A stretch of 64,000 bases of DNA from Streptomyces lincolnensis (GCF_021173675.1 NZ_JAIHON010000011.1:1-64000); one strand, 5' to 3'; numbered from the stretch's first letter, positions 41,899 to 50,887 are shown. Program-made: numbers and translations. Notes: generated by a model from the sequence alone, not told the origin.

Positions 41899-44010
41899 TC
41901 AGGCGAGTCGGCGGGCGTCTGCCGGGCTGGTGATTTCGTACAGAGCGCGAGCCCGTGCGTGGAAGTCCCGGGCCGCCGGATCGTCGCCCTGCTCCTGTGC
42001 ACTGTCGCCGAGCATCTCCAGGGCGCGCGCCTGCCAGTGCACGGCGCCGGAGGAGGTGAACACCTCCAGCGCCTCACGCATCTGGGCCGTTCCGGTGGTG
42101 TGGTCGCCGGTGCGGGCGTGTGCCCGGCCCAGGAAGGCGAGTGCTCGGGCGGCGTCGTGCGGGTCGGACACCGCGAGGAGCCCCTGCCGGGCCAGGGTGA
42201 AGCAGTGCACGGCCCGGTCGAGATCCTGCTCGGCGAGTGCGACCTCACCGAGCAGGATCCTCGCCAGGGCGACTCCCCGTGGGTATCCGCAGGCCTCCCA
42301 GGTCCGCACGGCGTGGTCGAGCTCGGACGCGGCCTCGGTGTACCGGCCGGCCTCGATGTGACAGCCGCCGAGGCCCAGCAACGCCTGCCCCTCGTCCCGT
42401 CGGTCGCCCGCTTCGCGGGCCGCCCGGAGGGAAGCGGTGTACCACTCGGCGGCCTCGTCGGTACGCCGTGCCGCGCTCAGGCCGATGGCCCCGGAGTTGA
42501 GCATCTGCCGTTCGGCCTCGCGGTCCCCGTCGTCGCGCGCCGCCTCCAGCCCGATCCGGTGCGCCTCGATCCACAGCTCGTAGTGGCGCAGACGGAGGAA
42601 CAACGGCCACATGGCGTCCACGAGTTGCCACGCCGTGGCGTGCCAGCCCTGCTCCACGGCCATGCGCAGGATCGCCATCAGGTGAGTGCGCCGTGCGTCC
42701 AGCCATCCGAGGGCGCCGCGGTCGTCGGTGAAGGGAACGGGCAGCCGACCGGGGTGCGCGTAGGTGCGCGGCAGCGTCAACTGCGCGGGGGTGATGAGTC
42801 GTTGGGCCTCCGTGGCGGTTCGCAGGTACCAGTCGGCCGCCCGGCGCCGGATCCGCTCACGGGCCGCCGCGGTCTCCGTGGCCGTCGCCCGTTCGCGGGC
42901 GTGCACCCGTACGAGGTCGTGGAAGCGGTAGGTGTCCGGGCCGATGTCCTCCAGCAGGTTGGCCTCGACGAGTTCGTCCAGTTGCCGTTCCGCCCAGGCC
43001 GGCGGCTCCGCGCAGGCGGCCGCAGCCGTAGACGCGTCGAAGGTGGGCACCGGCAGCAGACCGAGTGCCCGGTACAGGCGCGCGGCCTGCGGGCCGAGCA
43101 CCGCGTACGACGCGTTCAGGGCCTTGTGCACCGTCCCCTCCCCTTCCACTTCCAGCGCGGCCAGGCGGCCGTCGTCCGGCGTCAGCGCCTCGGCGAGTGC
43201 GGCGACCGGCTGGCCGGGCCGGGCTGCCAGCCGTGCCGAGGCAAGGCACACGGCCAGCGGCAGACCCGCGCAGAGCGAGACGACCCTGCGGACCGCGGGC
43301 AGTTCGTCCGCGACACGGCCCTCGCCGGCGCCTCGCACGAACAACTCCACTCCGGCGGCGGCACCGAACGAGCGCAGGCGGTGGAACACGGCCCCGTCCA
43401 TGACCAGCCCGGTGAGTCTGCGGCGGCTCGTCACGACGACCAGCCCGCCCTGTCCGCCCGGCAACAACGGCCGGATCTGTGCCGCGGTGAAGGCGTTGTC
43501 CAGCATCACCGCGATGCGCAGATCCGCGGTGACCGATCGCCACAGGGAGGCCTGTTCGGCGAGGTCTCCGGGCACGGTGGAGGTACCGAACGCCCTCAGG
43601 AACTGACTGAGGATCTCACCCGGGCTCGCGGGACCGCCCGCGGTGTGTCCCCGCAGGTCGGCGTACAGCTGCCCGTCGGGGAACGCGGCCGCGTGAGTGC
43701 GCAGCCACCGGGAGGCGAACGCGGTCTTGCCGATGCCCGCGGGCCCGTTGATCACGATCAGCGGCTGCGCGTCGGCCTCCCTGCGCTGCTGGAACAGCTG
43801 GTCCAAGGCGGCCAGTTCCTCCACCCGGTCGGTGAAGTGTGCTGGAACAGGCAGGAGTTGACGGGGCGTGGGCGGCCGCGGCGGCGCGGCGGCCTGGACA
43901 TGGATGCCGCCGTGCACGTCACGCGCCTGGACGGTGGGCCCGTACAGATGGGCCGCGCCGCTGATGATGTTGCCGCTTCCGTGCCGGTCGTCCTCCCGCG
44001 CCGCAGACAT
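41899..44010 (-). CDS. NLR-like NB-ARC/TPR signalling ATPase with N-terminal RHIM-like motif
   Basis: A 703-residue STAND ATPase. Residues 14-38 form an amyloid-like motif (N-x-I-S-G ... G-P-x-V-Q-A-R-D-x-x-G), matching the C-terminus of the protein at 47900. The NB-ARC domain has Walker A GPAGIGKT at 89-96, Walker B LRIAVMLDNA, and GGLVVVTSRRRLTGL plus PLAVCLASARLA later. The C-terminal part (about 340-703) is TPR repeats (AEWYTASLRAAREAGDRRDEGQALLGLGGCHIE). Such proteins oligomerise on ligand sensing and then template amyloid folding in a partner. The ATG at 44010 has GGAGGA upstream. It is divergent from the SARP gene. Confidence 0.87.
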   Translation of the reverse strand: MSAAREDDRHGSGNIISGAAHLYGPTVQARDVHGGIHVQAAAPPRPPTPRQLLPVPAHFTDRVEELAALDQLFQQRREADAQPLIVINGPAGIGKTAFASRWLRTHAAAFPDGQLYADLRGHTAGGPASPGEILSQFLRAFGTSTVPGDLAEQASLWRSVTADLRIAVMLDNAFTAAQIRPLLPGGQGGLVVVTSRRRLTGLVMDGAVFHRLRSFGAAAGVELFVRGAGEGRVADELPAVRRVVSLCAGLPLAVCLASARLAARPGQPVAALAEALTPDDGRLAALEVEGEGTVHKALNASYAVLGPQAARLYRALGLLPVPTFDASTAAAACAEPPAWAERQLDELVEANLLEDIGPDTYRFHDLVRVHARERATATETAAARERIRRRAADWYLRTATEAQRLITPAQLTLPRTYAHPGRLPVPFTDDRGALGWLDARRTHLMAILRMAVEQGWHATAWQLVDAMWPLFLRLRHYELWIEAHRIGLEAARDDGDREAERQMLNSGAIGLSAARRTDEAAEWYTASLRAAREAGDRRDEGQALLGLGGCHIEAGRYTEAASELDHAVRTWEACGYPRGVALARILLGEVALAEQDLDRAVHCFTLARQGLLAVSDPHDAARALAFLGRAHARTGDHTTGTAQMREALEVFTSSGAVHWQARALEMLGDSAQEQGDDPAARDFHARARALYEITSPADARRLA
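43897..43971 (-). other. RHIM-like amyloid signalling motif in NLR N-terminus
   Basis: This stretch encodes NIISGAAHLYGPTVQARDV plus a further Gly-rich tail (residues 14-38). It shares N-x-I-S-G, a Gly-Pro and Q-[AG]-R-D-x-x-G with the motif at 48212-48277. Motifs of this kind, in bacteria often called BASS motifs, act as prion-like adaptors between NLR sensors and effectors. The match is read directly; amyloid formation is inferred. Confidence 0.7.
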
Positions 44011-44243
44011 GCGCCCGTCCTCCCCCGACCGGCCGCCCATGCGTCGATCAAGGCGGTCCTACCCTCCTGATCCCCGAAACGATGCGGGACGGCGGGAACG
44101 CGTCGATGCACAGAGAAACGATTCAGCCAGCGCGTGGGCCCATCTGGTAACACCCCTCGCTTCCTGCCATGCTCGTCCATCCGTTACCACGTCCATTACC
44201 CCCTGCCATGTTCGTCGAATGGCCGGACCAGCGGGAGGCGCTG

Positions 44244-47200
44244 GTGGAATTCCAGGTACTGGGCCCGGTGGGCCTCGGGGTGAACGGCCGACGCGTGGAG
44301 CTCGGCTCGGACAAGGAGAGGACCGCCCTCGCCGTCATGGCGCTGGAGGTCGGACGTCCGGTCGCGCTGGACACGCTCGTCGACCGGCTCTGGGACGGCG
44401 AACCTCCACCCAACGCCCGCGCGAACGTGCACACTTACGTGTCGCGGATCCGCCGACGGCTGCGCATGGACGACCCGCCCGCCACCGGCGCGCCCCGCAT
44501 CATCAGCCGCGCCCACACGTACACGTTGGAGGCCGCACGCGAATCCGTGGACTGGCACCGGTTCCAGCATCTGGTGGCGCGGGCCGGCGACCCGGCGGCG
44601 GACGGGGACGACGAACGCACGGCCGCCCTCCTCGACCGGGCGGAGCGGCTGTGGCGGGGCGACGCCCTGGCCGGTCTGCCGGGCCTGTGGCCGGAGTCCG
44701 CGCGCCGGACCCTGGCGGAACGGCGACTCGGTGCCACCGTCTCCCGGATCGCCGCGCTGCTGCGGCTGGGCCGGTTCGCGGAACTCACCCCCGAGTTGTC
44801 CTCCCTCGTCGAGCGGCACCCGGGGGACGAGACGCTCGCCGGACAGCTGATGCTGGCGTACTACGGCACCGACCGGTACACCGAAGCCCTCCGTGTCCAT
44901 CAGGAGGTCCGTCAGTTCCTGTTGACGCAGTTCGGATCCCGTCCGGGCGCCGAACTCAACCGCGTGCACAGCGGGATCCTCGACCGCGTGCCGGCCACCG
45001 ATCTCGTCCGGAGCGGGCGAGCTCCCACCGGCACGGCTTCGGCACCGCGGCCGACGGCCGACCGGACCCCGCACGCACAGTCGCCCCCGCTCGCGCACCC
45101 GCTCCCGCCGCGGAACCTTCCCCACCAGCCACCGCTCGTCGGCCGCGGGACGGAACTGCGCGCCCTGAGCTCGATGGTCGAGACGGAGGCGGAGGAAGGG
45201 GCGGTGATCAGTGTCGAGTCCGTGAGCACGGTCACCGGCATGGCCGGCATCGGCAAGACCGCCGTAGCTCTGGACGGCGCGAGCCGGCTCGCCGAGAGGT
45301 TCCCCGACGCACAGCTCTACCTGGACCTGCGCGGCAGTTCACCCGTCAGCGACCCCCTGGGCCCGGCCACCGCACTGGCCACGCTCCTCCGGCTGCTCGG
45401 CGCTCCCGCCGAGACCATCCCCCTCGAACTCGAAGGCCGCACCGCTCTGTGGCGGACCATGCTGGCCGAGCGCCGGGCCGTCATCGTCCTCGACGACGCG
45501 GTGAGCACCGCCCAGATCCGACCACTGCTGCCGGGCGGTTCGGCGTCCTTGACCATCGTCACCAGCCGACGCCATCTCACCGGTCTGCCGCACGCCAGGC
45601 ACATCCCGCTCGACGTCCTGCCGGACGACGAAGCCGTCGCGCTGTTCCGCGCGTTCGCGGGCGGGGAACGCGCGTCCGACACCGAGGAGATCACCCGCAT
45701 CGTCCACCACTGCGGTGGTCTCCCGCTCGCCATCGAACTGGTCGCCAGCCGCTTCCGCGCCCATCCCTCCTGGACGCTCACCACGCTCGCCGACCGCCTC
45801 GCCCGCCCCGGGGGCCGACTGGAGGAGATCCGGGACGCGGACCTGGAGGTGTCACACGTCTTCGACCTCATGTACCAGACCCTCTCCGACGACGAGCGCA
45901 CCGCGTTCCGTCGCCTGAGCCTGCATACCGGACCGGATTTCACGGCGGAAGCCGCCGCCGCCTCGCTGGGCCTGCCGCTCGCCGCCGCGGAACGCCGGTT
46001 GGAGCGGCTGCTCGCCCTGCACCTGGTGCGTGAGCCGACCCCTGACCGGTTCCGGTACCACGACCTGTTGCGGGAGTACGGCCGCTCCAGGGCCCTCCTC
46101 GACGACAGCGAACAGGAGCGCTCCGACGTCCTGTGCCGCCTGACCGACTTCTACGCGGCCGCCGCCGACCATGCCGACCGTCTCGGGTATCCCCGTCGTG
46201 TCAGGTGCGCCCCGCCGCCCGACGGCCCGCCGAGCGGCTTGCGGTGTCTGCCCGACGCCGGGGCCGCCAGGTCGTGGTTCACCGCCGAGCGGGTCAACCT
46301 CCTGGCCGCGGAGGCCCACGCGCGCGCCCAGGGACACCCCGGGACGGCCGCCCGACTCGCCTACGCCATGGCAGGCTTCCTCAACACGGAGTGCCACTGG
46401 CACGACGCGCACACCGTCCTTCGCCCCGCCGTGGACCACTGGTCGGGCACCGGCGACCTGGCCGCCCTGTGCCGGGGCCTGGCACACCTGAGCGCCGTGT
46501 ACGCGCACACCGCCCGCTATCCGGAGGCGGCCGAAACCGGGGAGCGCGCCCTGGACATCGCCCGCTCCACCGACGACGTGGAGGCGGAGGCGGAAGCCCT
46601 GCGGACGCTCGGCACTCTCCACTGGCACCTGGGCGAGCACCGCGAGGCCCTCGTCCTCTTCCAGAAGTCGTTCGGTCTGACGGCCGTTTCCGGTGACGCC
46701 TGGGACAGAGCGCGCGGATACAACAACATCGCGGTGACATTACTTTTCCTGGGGCAGCACGACCGAGCGCGCGAACACTTCGAGAAAGCGCTTTCCGGAT
46801 TCAGAGAGGCGGGGGACGACACCGCCCTGGGAAAGACACTCAACAATTTGGGCGACCTGCACATGCGAGCCGGGGATCTGGAATCCGCCCGCCGCTCGTT
46901 CGAAAAGGCGCTCTTCTTTCTGGAGAAGTCCGGGAACCGCTACGATCGAGCAACTGTACGAGGGAGCCTGGCCGACGCCCTCACCGAATCGGGTGAGACA
47001 GCCGCGGCGGCCGCACTCTACCAGGAAACGCTCGCAGAATTCCGCGCATTGGCCGATCGGAAGAGTCAGGCGGACACCCTCATCGGACTCGGCGAGGCGC
47101 ACCGCAGAGCGGGGGACACTGCGGGCGCGATCCAGCACCTCACGGCCGCGCTCGACATCGCCCAGGACATCGGCGCGGCCCACCAGGAGGCCCAGGCCCA

Positions 47201-47387
47201 ACGCCGTCTGGGGCAGGCCCACTTCACAGCGGGCCACCTCGCCTCGGCACGGCATCACCTGGAGATCGCTTTGTCTCTTGCCGAGCGTATGCATGACATG
47301 GACTTAACAATGTCCGCACAAAAGGCCCTCACCGAGGTCCTATCGGCGGCCACGCAATCGAACGCCAGTGTGGCGGGGTCGATGTAA
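44244..47387 (+). CDS. SARP-type activator with NB-ARC and TPR domains (AfsR-like)
   Basis: A 1047-residue AfsR-like regulator. OmpR-type winged helix at residues 1-90 (MEFQVLGPVGLGVNGRRVELG ... TYVSRIRRRL), BTAD to about 260, NB-ARC with Walker A TGMAGIGKTAVAL near 332 and Walker B RRAVIVLDDAVSTAQIRPLLPGG, and TPR repeats from about 650 (TLNNLGDLHMRAGDLESARRSFEKAL). SARPs activate secondary-metabolite genes by binding direct repeats. Codons 833 and 1021 are TTA (46740-46742, 47304-47306), so it is bldA-dependent. GTG 44244 has GGGAGG upstream. The 3' third is AT-richer than the rest. It lies beside a peptide gene it might control. Confidence 0.85.
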   Translation: MEFQVLGPVGLGVNGRRVELGSDKERTALAVMALEVGRPVALDTLVDRLWDGEPPPNARANVHTYVSRIRRRLRMDDPPATGAPRIISRAHTYTLEAARESVDWHRFQHLVARAGDPAADGDDERTAALLDRAERLWRGDALAGLPGLWPESARRTLAERRLGATVSRIAALLRLGRFAELTPELSSLVERHPGDETLAGQLMLAYYGTDRYTEALRVHQEVRQFLLTQFGSRPGAELNRVHSGILDRVPATDLVRSGRAPTGTASAPRPTADRTPHAQSPPLAHPLPPRNLPHQPPLVGRGTELRALSSMVETEAEEGAVISVESVSTVTGMAGIGKTAVALDGASRLAERFPDAQLYLDLRGSSPVSDPLGPATALATLLRLLGAPAETIPLELEGRTALWRTMLAERRAVIVLDDAVSTAQIRPLLPGGSASLTIVTSRRHLTGLPHARHIPLDVLPDDEAVALFRAFAGGERASDTEEITRIVHHCGGLPLAIELVASRFRAHPSWTLTTLADRLARPGGRLEEIRDADLEVSHVFDLMYQTLSDDERTAFRRLSLHTGPDFTAEAAAASLGLPLAAAERRLERLLALHLVREPTPDRFRYHDLLREYGRSRALLDDSEQERSDVLCRLTDFYAAAADHADRLGYPRRVRCAPPPDGPPSGLRCLPDAGAARSWFTAERVNLLAAEAHARAQGHPGTAARLAYAMAGFLNTECHWHDAHTVLRPAVDHWSGTGDLAALCRGLAHLSAVYAHTARYPEAAETGERALDIARSTDDVEAEAEALRTLGTLHWHLGEHREALVLFQKSFGLTAVSGDAWDRARGYNNIAVTLLFLGQHDRAREHFEKALSGFREAGDDTALGKTLNNLGDLHMRAGDLESARRSFEKALFFLEKSGNRYDRATVRGSLADALTESGETAAAAALYQETLAEFRALADRKSQADTLIGLGEAHRRAGDTAGAIQHLTAALDIAQDIGAAHQEAQAQRRLGQAHFTAGHLASARHHLEIALSLAERMHDMDLTMSAQKALTEVLSAATQSNASVAGSM

Positions 47388-47478
47388 TTCAATAGGAAAC
47401 CAATCGTCGACCCAACACGCCCCGCGTCCCGAACTGGTGACCTTAGTTCAAAATTTCGGACCTGCCCTGGGCTGGTGG

Positions 47479-47484
47479 TAGCTT
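47479..47484 (+). promoter_or_regulatory. candidate -10 box for the peptide gene
   Basis: TAGCTT at 47479-47484 lies 18 bp after TTCGGA (47455-47460) inside an AT-rich stretch upstream of the short peptide gene. The -35 match is poor, so this is a weak promoter call; a SARP could compensate for a poor -35. Confidence 0.3.
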
Positions 47485-47522
47485 TCCCCTCGTCAAATTC
47501 GCACAAAGAAGGGCACACGCAC

Positions 47523-47663
47523 GTGCGCAAAATGGGCCTTCGGGCTGCCGGAGTAACGGTCGCCGCCATGCTGGGTGTTCTTGCCATAGCGGCGTCCCCC
47601 GCTTCCGCCGCCGAACCCACCTCGACCGTCAGGGCCGACGTCTATCGCTGCATCATCATCTGA
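47523..47663 (+). CDS. 46-residue secreted peptide precursor
   Basis: A GTG start at 47523 with AAGAAGGG upstream opens a 46-codon gene: two Lys/Arg residues, a hydrophobic core (GVTVAAMLGVLAIAA) and a signal-peptidase-like ASPASA site, then the mature part EPTSTVRADVYRCIII, which ends with one Cys and three Ile. It directly follows the SARP gene. It could be a signalling peptide, a surface-active peptide or a RiPP-like precursor; no modification enzymes adjoin it. It is too short for a family assignment. Coding is supported by the signal peptide, the ribosome site and the codon bias. Confidence 0.6.
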   Translation: MRKMGLRAAGVTVAAMLGVLAIAASPASAAEPTSTVRADVYRCIII

Positions 47664-47738
47664 ATAAGGCGGCGTACACAGGCCGCGTGTTCTCCCCACG
47701 GTCACACCCCTGACCGAAGCTGAACTCCCCATCCGGGA

Positions 47739-47753
47739 CACCCCACCGGGGTG
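47739..47753 (+). terminator. small hairpin after the peptide gene
   Basis: CACCCC, loop ACC, GGGGTG. The stem is only 6 bp, 75 bp after the peptide stop; weak terminator candidate between the peptide gene and the RHIM-motif gene. Confidence 0.35.
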
Positions 47754-47899
47754 GCACCACACAGCCACCCCATCCACCCCCTCACCGGCCGTGCCGCGAG
47801 GAGGTCTTGAAGCCTCCACCCCCGCACCGCACAGTGGAGACCAGCCGACCGGCACCGAGAGGGGCCCACGGCCCCACGCAGACGGAGGGCGGTACGGGT

Positions 47900-48355
47900 G
47901 TGGAGCCCATATCAGTCGCACTGTTGGCGGCTTTGGCCGCAGGAGCCGGTGGAGAAGCCGGCCGGCAGGCGTGGATGAGCCTGTCCTCCCTGGTACGGCG
48001 CCCCTTCCGACGCTCTGCCGAAACGAACGACCCGACCGCAGCCGCGGGTTCGGGAGAAGCCGAACTGGCCCTCCTCGAAGAATCCCCCGCAGACCCCACG
48101 CGTGCCCAGGCACTGAGCGCGATACTGGCGGCGCGGGCCTCGGTGGACGCGGACTTCGAGACGGACCTGCGGCGATGGCGTGAGCTGGCCGTCTCGGTAC
48201 GCACGGACCAGAGCCAGGTCCACAACCAGATCTCGGGCGGCCACTTCTCGGGGCCCGTGATCCAGGGCCGTGACTTCACCGGGCTCTCCTTCACGACGCC
48301 GCCCCCTCATGCCTCCGGCCCCGAAACGGACAGCACGACCACGCACCACAGCTGA
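47900..48355 (+). CDS. small protein with C-terminal RHIM-like motif (NLR partner/effector)
   Basis: A 151-residue protein. The N-terminal hydrophobic/amphipathic stretch SVALLAALAAGAGGEAGRQAW is followed by a basic VRRPFRRS, then a helical region (LLEESPADPTRAQALSAILAAR) and a C-terminal motif at about residues 104-127 (NQISGGHFSGPVIQGRDFTG), matching the NLR at 41899. The architecture, helical domain plus amyloid motif, resembles membrane-targeting effectors (Bell/HeLo-like) used by amyloid NLR systems. The GTG at 47900 has GGAGGG upstream; an upstream ATG at 47807 would read through the intergenic region. Family is a recognisable Streptomyces type; the effector role is inferred. Confidence 0.75.
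   Translation: MEPISVALLAALAAGAGGEAGRQAWMSLSSLVRRPFRRSAETNDPTAAAGSGEAELALLEESPADPTRAQALSAILAARASVDADFETDLRRWRELAVSVRTDQSQVHNQISGGHFSGPVIQGRDFTGLSFTTPPPHASGPETDSTTTHHS
48212..48277 (+). other. RHIM-like amyloid signalling motif, effector side
   Basis: Encodes the C-terminal NQISGGHFSGPVIQGRDFTG of the 151-residue protein. It shares ISG, GP, [VI]Q[AG]RD and a following Gly with the NLR N-terminal motif, with one residue less between ISG and GP. Position in a C-terminal tail is that expected for an effector receiving a templating signal. Confidence 0.7.
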
Positions 48356-48409
48356 TCGTGCACCCGCGGCATCGCATGCGCCGCCCCCGGTGGCACGCAG
48401 TCGGCCGCG

Positions 48410-49429
48410 TCACTGGGACACGAGCATCCCACCGCGCTTCAGCGTGCCGAGGACCATCGACACGTCCACCGAGACGACGTCGCGCAGCCAGGCGGACCGC
48501 GTGACGAAGTCATGCAGTGCCCCCTCGTCCGGGAACGCGGTCAAAGCGAGCAGTTGCCGTTCGCCGGTGACGAAGCTGGCGTAGCGCACATGGGTCGATC
48601 GGGCCAGTGCCGCTGTCACCGACGCCACCGCGGCCGGGGCGGAGCGCACCCACAGCACGGCTTCGACCGGGAGGCCGAGGAGGGCCGGTTCGATGACGGC
48701 GCGGACGCGGACGCGGCCGTCCCGGCGCAGGGTGCCGAGCCGGCGGCGGGCGGTGGCCTCGGACACGCCGCAGACGCGGGCGAGTTCGTCGTAGGTGCGG
48801 CGGCCGTCCTCGGCGAGGGCGTGCAGCAACAGCCGGTCGGGGCGGGTGAGTTCACGGAGGTCGTCGGGCGGCGGCAGGACATCGGCCGAGGCCGCGTCGG
48901 GGTCCGTGGCTGCGGCTACGGCTGTGGAGGGGACGGTAGCGCCGTCGGTGAGTGCCGCGATCTCCTCCTCGGTGAGCAGCCCCGCGTGCCACTCCCGGAT
49001 CGTCCGTACATGGCGCAGCACCGGAAGGGTCGACGTCCGTACGACACCCGGCAGCCCCGGGAGTTCGTCCATGACGAATCCCGGCAGGCGGTCGCGCGGG
49101 CACTGCACCTCCGCGACGCAGTCCCAGGCGCCGGTCAGGACGTGCGCGAACACGCAGTCGGGGCGGCCGGCCAGCGCGGTGGCGGCGACGCGGGCCTGGC
49201 CGGGGGCGCAGCGCACGGCGACCACGGTGCTGCGGCCGCGGGTGGCCATGGCCCCGATGCGGACGAGTCCGGAGTCCAGCAGGCGGGTGCCGCGCCGGAC
49301 GACGGTGCGTTCGGGTTCGCCCAGCGCGGCGGCGATGCGGTGCCAGGAGGCACGGCCGTCGACCTGGAGGGCGCTGATGATGCGGCGGTCCAGTGAATCG
49401 GCCACGGGGCCGGTCTGCGGTGCGTCCAT
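48410..49429 (-). CDS. Lrp/AsnC-family regulator with two HTH-AsnC units
   Basis: A 339-residue double-length Lrp protein. The first unit starts DSLDRRIISALQVDGRASWHRIAAALGEPERTVVRRGTRLLDSG with its effector-binding part to about 155; the second starts TRPDRLLLHALAEDGRRTYDELARVCGVSEATARRRLGTLRRDG. Single Lrp proteins dimerise; this one fuses two. It is divergent from the Nramp-like/amidase/D-amino-acid dehydrogenase operon and probably controls it, sensing an amino acid or derivative. ATG at 49429. Confidence 0.85.
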   Translation of the reverse strand: MDAPQTGPVADSLDRRIISALQVDGRASWHRIAAALGEPERTVVRRGTRLLDSGLVRIGAMATRGRSTVVAVRCAPGQARVAATALAGRPDCVFAHVLTGAWDCVAEVQCPRDRLPGFVMDELPGLPGVVRTSTLPVLRHVRTIREWHAGLLTEEEIAALTDGATVPSTAVAAATDPDAASADVLPPPDDLRELTRPDRLLLHALAEDGRRTYDELARVCGVSEATARRRLGTLRRDGRVRVRAVIEPALLGLPVEAVLWVRSAPAAVASVTAALARSTHVRYASFVTGERQLLALTAFPDEGALHDFVTRSAWLRDVVSVDVSMVLGTLKRGGMLVSQ

Positions 49430-49567
49430 CGGTCTGAGCGTATGGCCGATTCCGTCATTTTCCCAGGGGTTCTTGTTCCCTTCCGTCAGCGTGCCCGACG
49501 CTGCCGGAGAGACGCCGCCCGCATGCGCCGTACGACCTGTGACTCCCATGACTCCCCGACATAGGAG

Positions 49568-50887
49568 ATGGCCGACGTGACCGCGACTCCCCCCGACAGT
49601 CCCCCTCGGTACCTGAGCGCGCCGCCCTCGCACGCCCCCGCCACGCGACGCGGCCAGCTGGCCGTCCTCGGCCCCGGGCTGGTCCTGGCGGCCGCCAGCG
49701 TGGGCGCCGGTGACATGGTGACCTCCCTCGCGGGCGCCGCCGGCTACGGCATGGCCCTGATGTGGGCGATCCTCGTCGGCGTCGTCCTGAAGTACGCGCT
49801 CACCGAGGCGGTGGGGCGGCTGTACCTGGCCACCGGGCTCACGGTGATCGCGAGCCTGCGGTCGGCGGGGCGCTGGCTGCCGTCCGCGTTCTTCGTCTTC
49901 GTGCTGGTCATCGGACTGCTGTACGGGGCGGCGCTCAGCTCGGTGGCCTCGCTGGCGCTGTCCACGCTGTTCCCCGCGCTGCCCCTGCGGCCGGTGGCCG
50001 TGGTGATCGCGCTGGTGTCGGCCGGGCTCGTGTACGTGGGCCGGTACGCGGTGTTCGAGCGGGTGATGAGCGGGTTCATGCTGGCCAAGTTCCTCGGCAT
50101 GGTCGTGCTGGCGGTGGCCACGCTCGTCACCATGGACGACCCGTCCGCCGTGGTGACCTCGCTGCGGCCGCGGCTGCCGGAGGGCGACATGATCACGGTG
50201 CTCGCCCTGGTCGGCGGGGTGGGCGGCACGGCCGGTGTGGCCTCGTACAGCTACTGGGTGCGGGAGAAGCGCTGGCAGCACCGCAGCTGGCTGCCCGTCA
50301 TGCGTGCGGACGCGGGGGTGAGTTACGCGGTCACGTTCCTGTTCGTGGTGTGCACCTCGATCGTGGGCACGGGCCTGCTGTACGGCACCGGCCGCACGAT
50401 CACCGGCAACGACGGGCTGGCCGCGCTGGCCGAACCGCTCGGCGCGGACCTGGGGTCGGTGGCGCGCGTGCTGTTCCTGGGCACCTTCTTCCTGGTGACG
50501 CTGAGCGCGCTGGTCGGCGGCTTCAACGCGCTGTGCTATCTGCTGTCCGACTCGCTGCGCACCCTGCGCGGCATCCCGGAGGCCGACGCCGAGGGCCAGA
50601 TGGGCCAGCGCAGCCGCCCGTTCCGCGGGTTCGTGCTCTACTGCGCGGTCGCCTCCGTGGTGGTCACCTTCATGGGGCGCCCGGTCCGCCTGGTGCTCAC
50701 CTACGCCGCCGTCGGCTCGCTGATCCTGCCGCTGCTGTCGGGAGCGCTGCTGGTGCTCCTCAACCGGCGCGGCATCGAGAGGCCGTACCGCAACAAGCTC
50801 CTGTCGAACGTGCTGCTGTCGAGCTCCTTCGTCCTGTTCGGAGTGCTGGCCGTCGTGCAACTCAAGGAAACCCTGGGAGGACTGTGA
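49568..50887 (+). CDS. Nramp-related transporter lacking the metal-binding DPGN motif
   Basis: A 439-residue membrane protein with about 11 TM segments in the Nramp/APC fold. In place of the metal-binding DPGN motif in TM1 it has ASVGAGDMVTS, and the TM6 MPH motif is missing (GVASYSYWV), so it does not look like a manganese importer. Within this operon, it may carry an amino-acid-derived amide. ATG start; the stop overlaps the next gene's GTG (GTGA). Nramp relatives of this type occur next to amino-acid catabolic genes, but their substrates are unknown to me. Confidence 0.78.
   Translation: MADVTATPPDSPPRYLSAPPSHAPATRRGQLAVLGPGLVLAAASVGAGDMVTSLAGAAGYGMALMWAILVGVVLKYALTEAVGRLYLATGLTVIASLRSAGRWLPSAFFVFVLVIGLLYGAALSSVASLALSTLFPALPLRPVAVVIALVSAGLVYVGRYAVFERVMSGFMLAKFLGMVVLAVATLVTMDDPSAVVTSLRPRLPEGDMITVLALVGGVGGTAGVASYSYWVREKRWQHRSWLPVMRADAGVSYAVTFLFVVCTSIVGTGLLYGTGRTITGNDGLAALAEPLGADLGSVARVLFLGTFFLVTLSALVGGFNALCYLLSDSLRTLRGIPEADAEGQMGQRSRPFRGFVLYCAVASVVVTFMGRPVRLVLTYAAVGSLILPLLSGALLVLLNRRGIERPYRNKLLSNVLLSSSFVLFGVLAVVQLKETLGGL

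Noticed and set aside
44244..45200. RHIM-like motif in the SARP protein
   Set aside because: The linker before NB-ARC is Pro/Arg-rich and has no N-x-I-S-G or Q-[AG]-R-D pattern, so it is not part of the amyloid pair.
49568..50887. Manganese importer (MntH)
   Set aside because: TM1 lacks DPGN and TM6 lacks MPH, so metal transport is not supported despite the Nramp fold.
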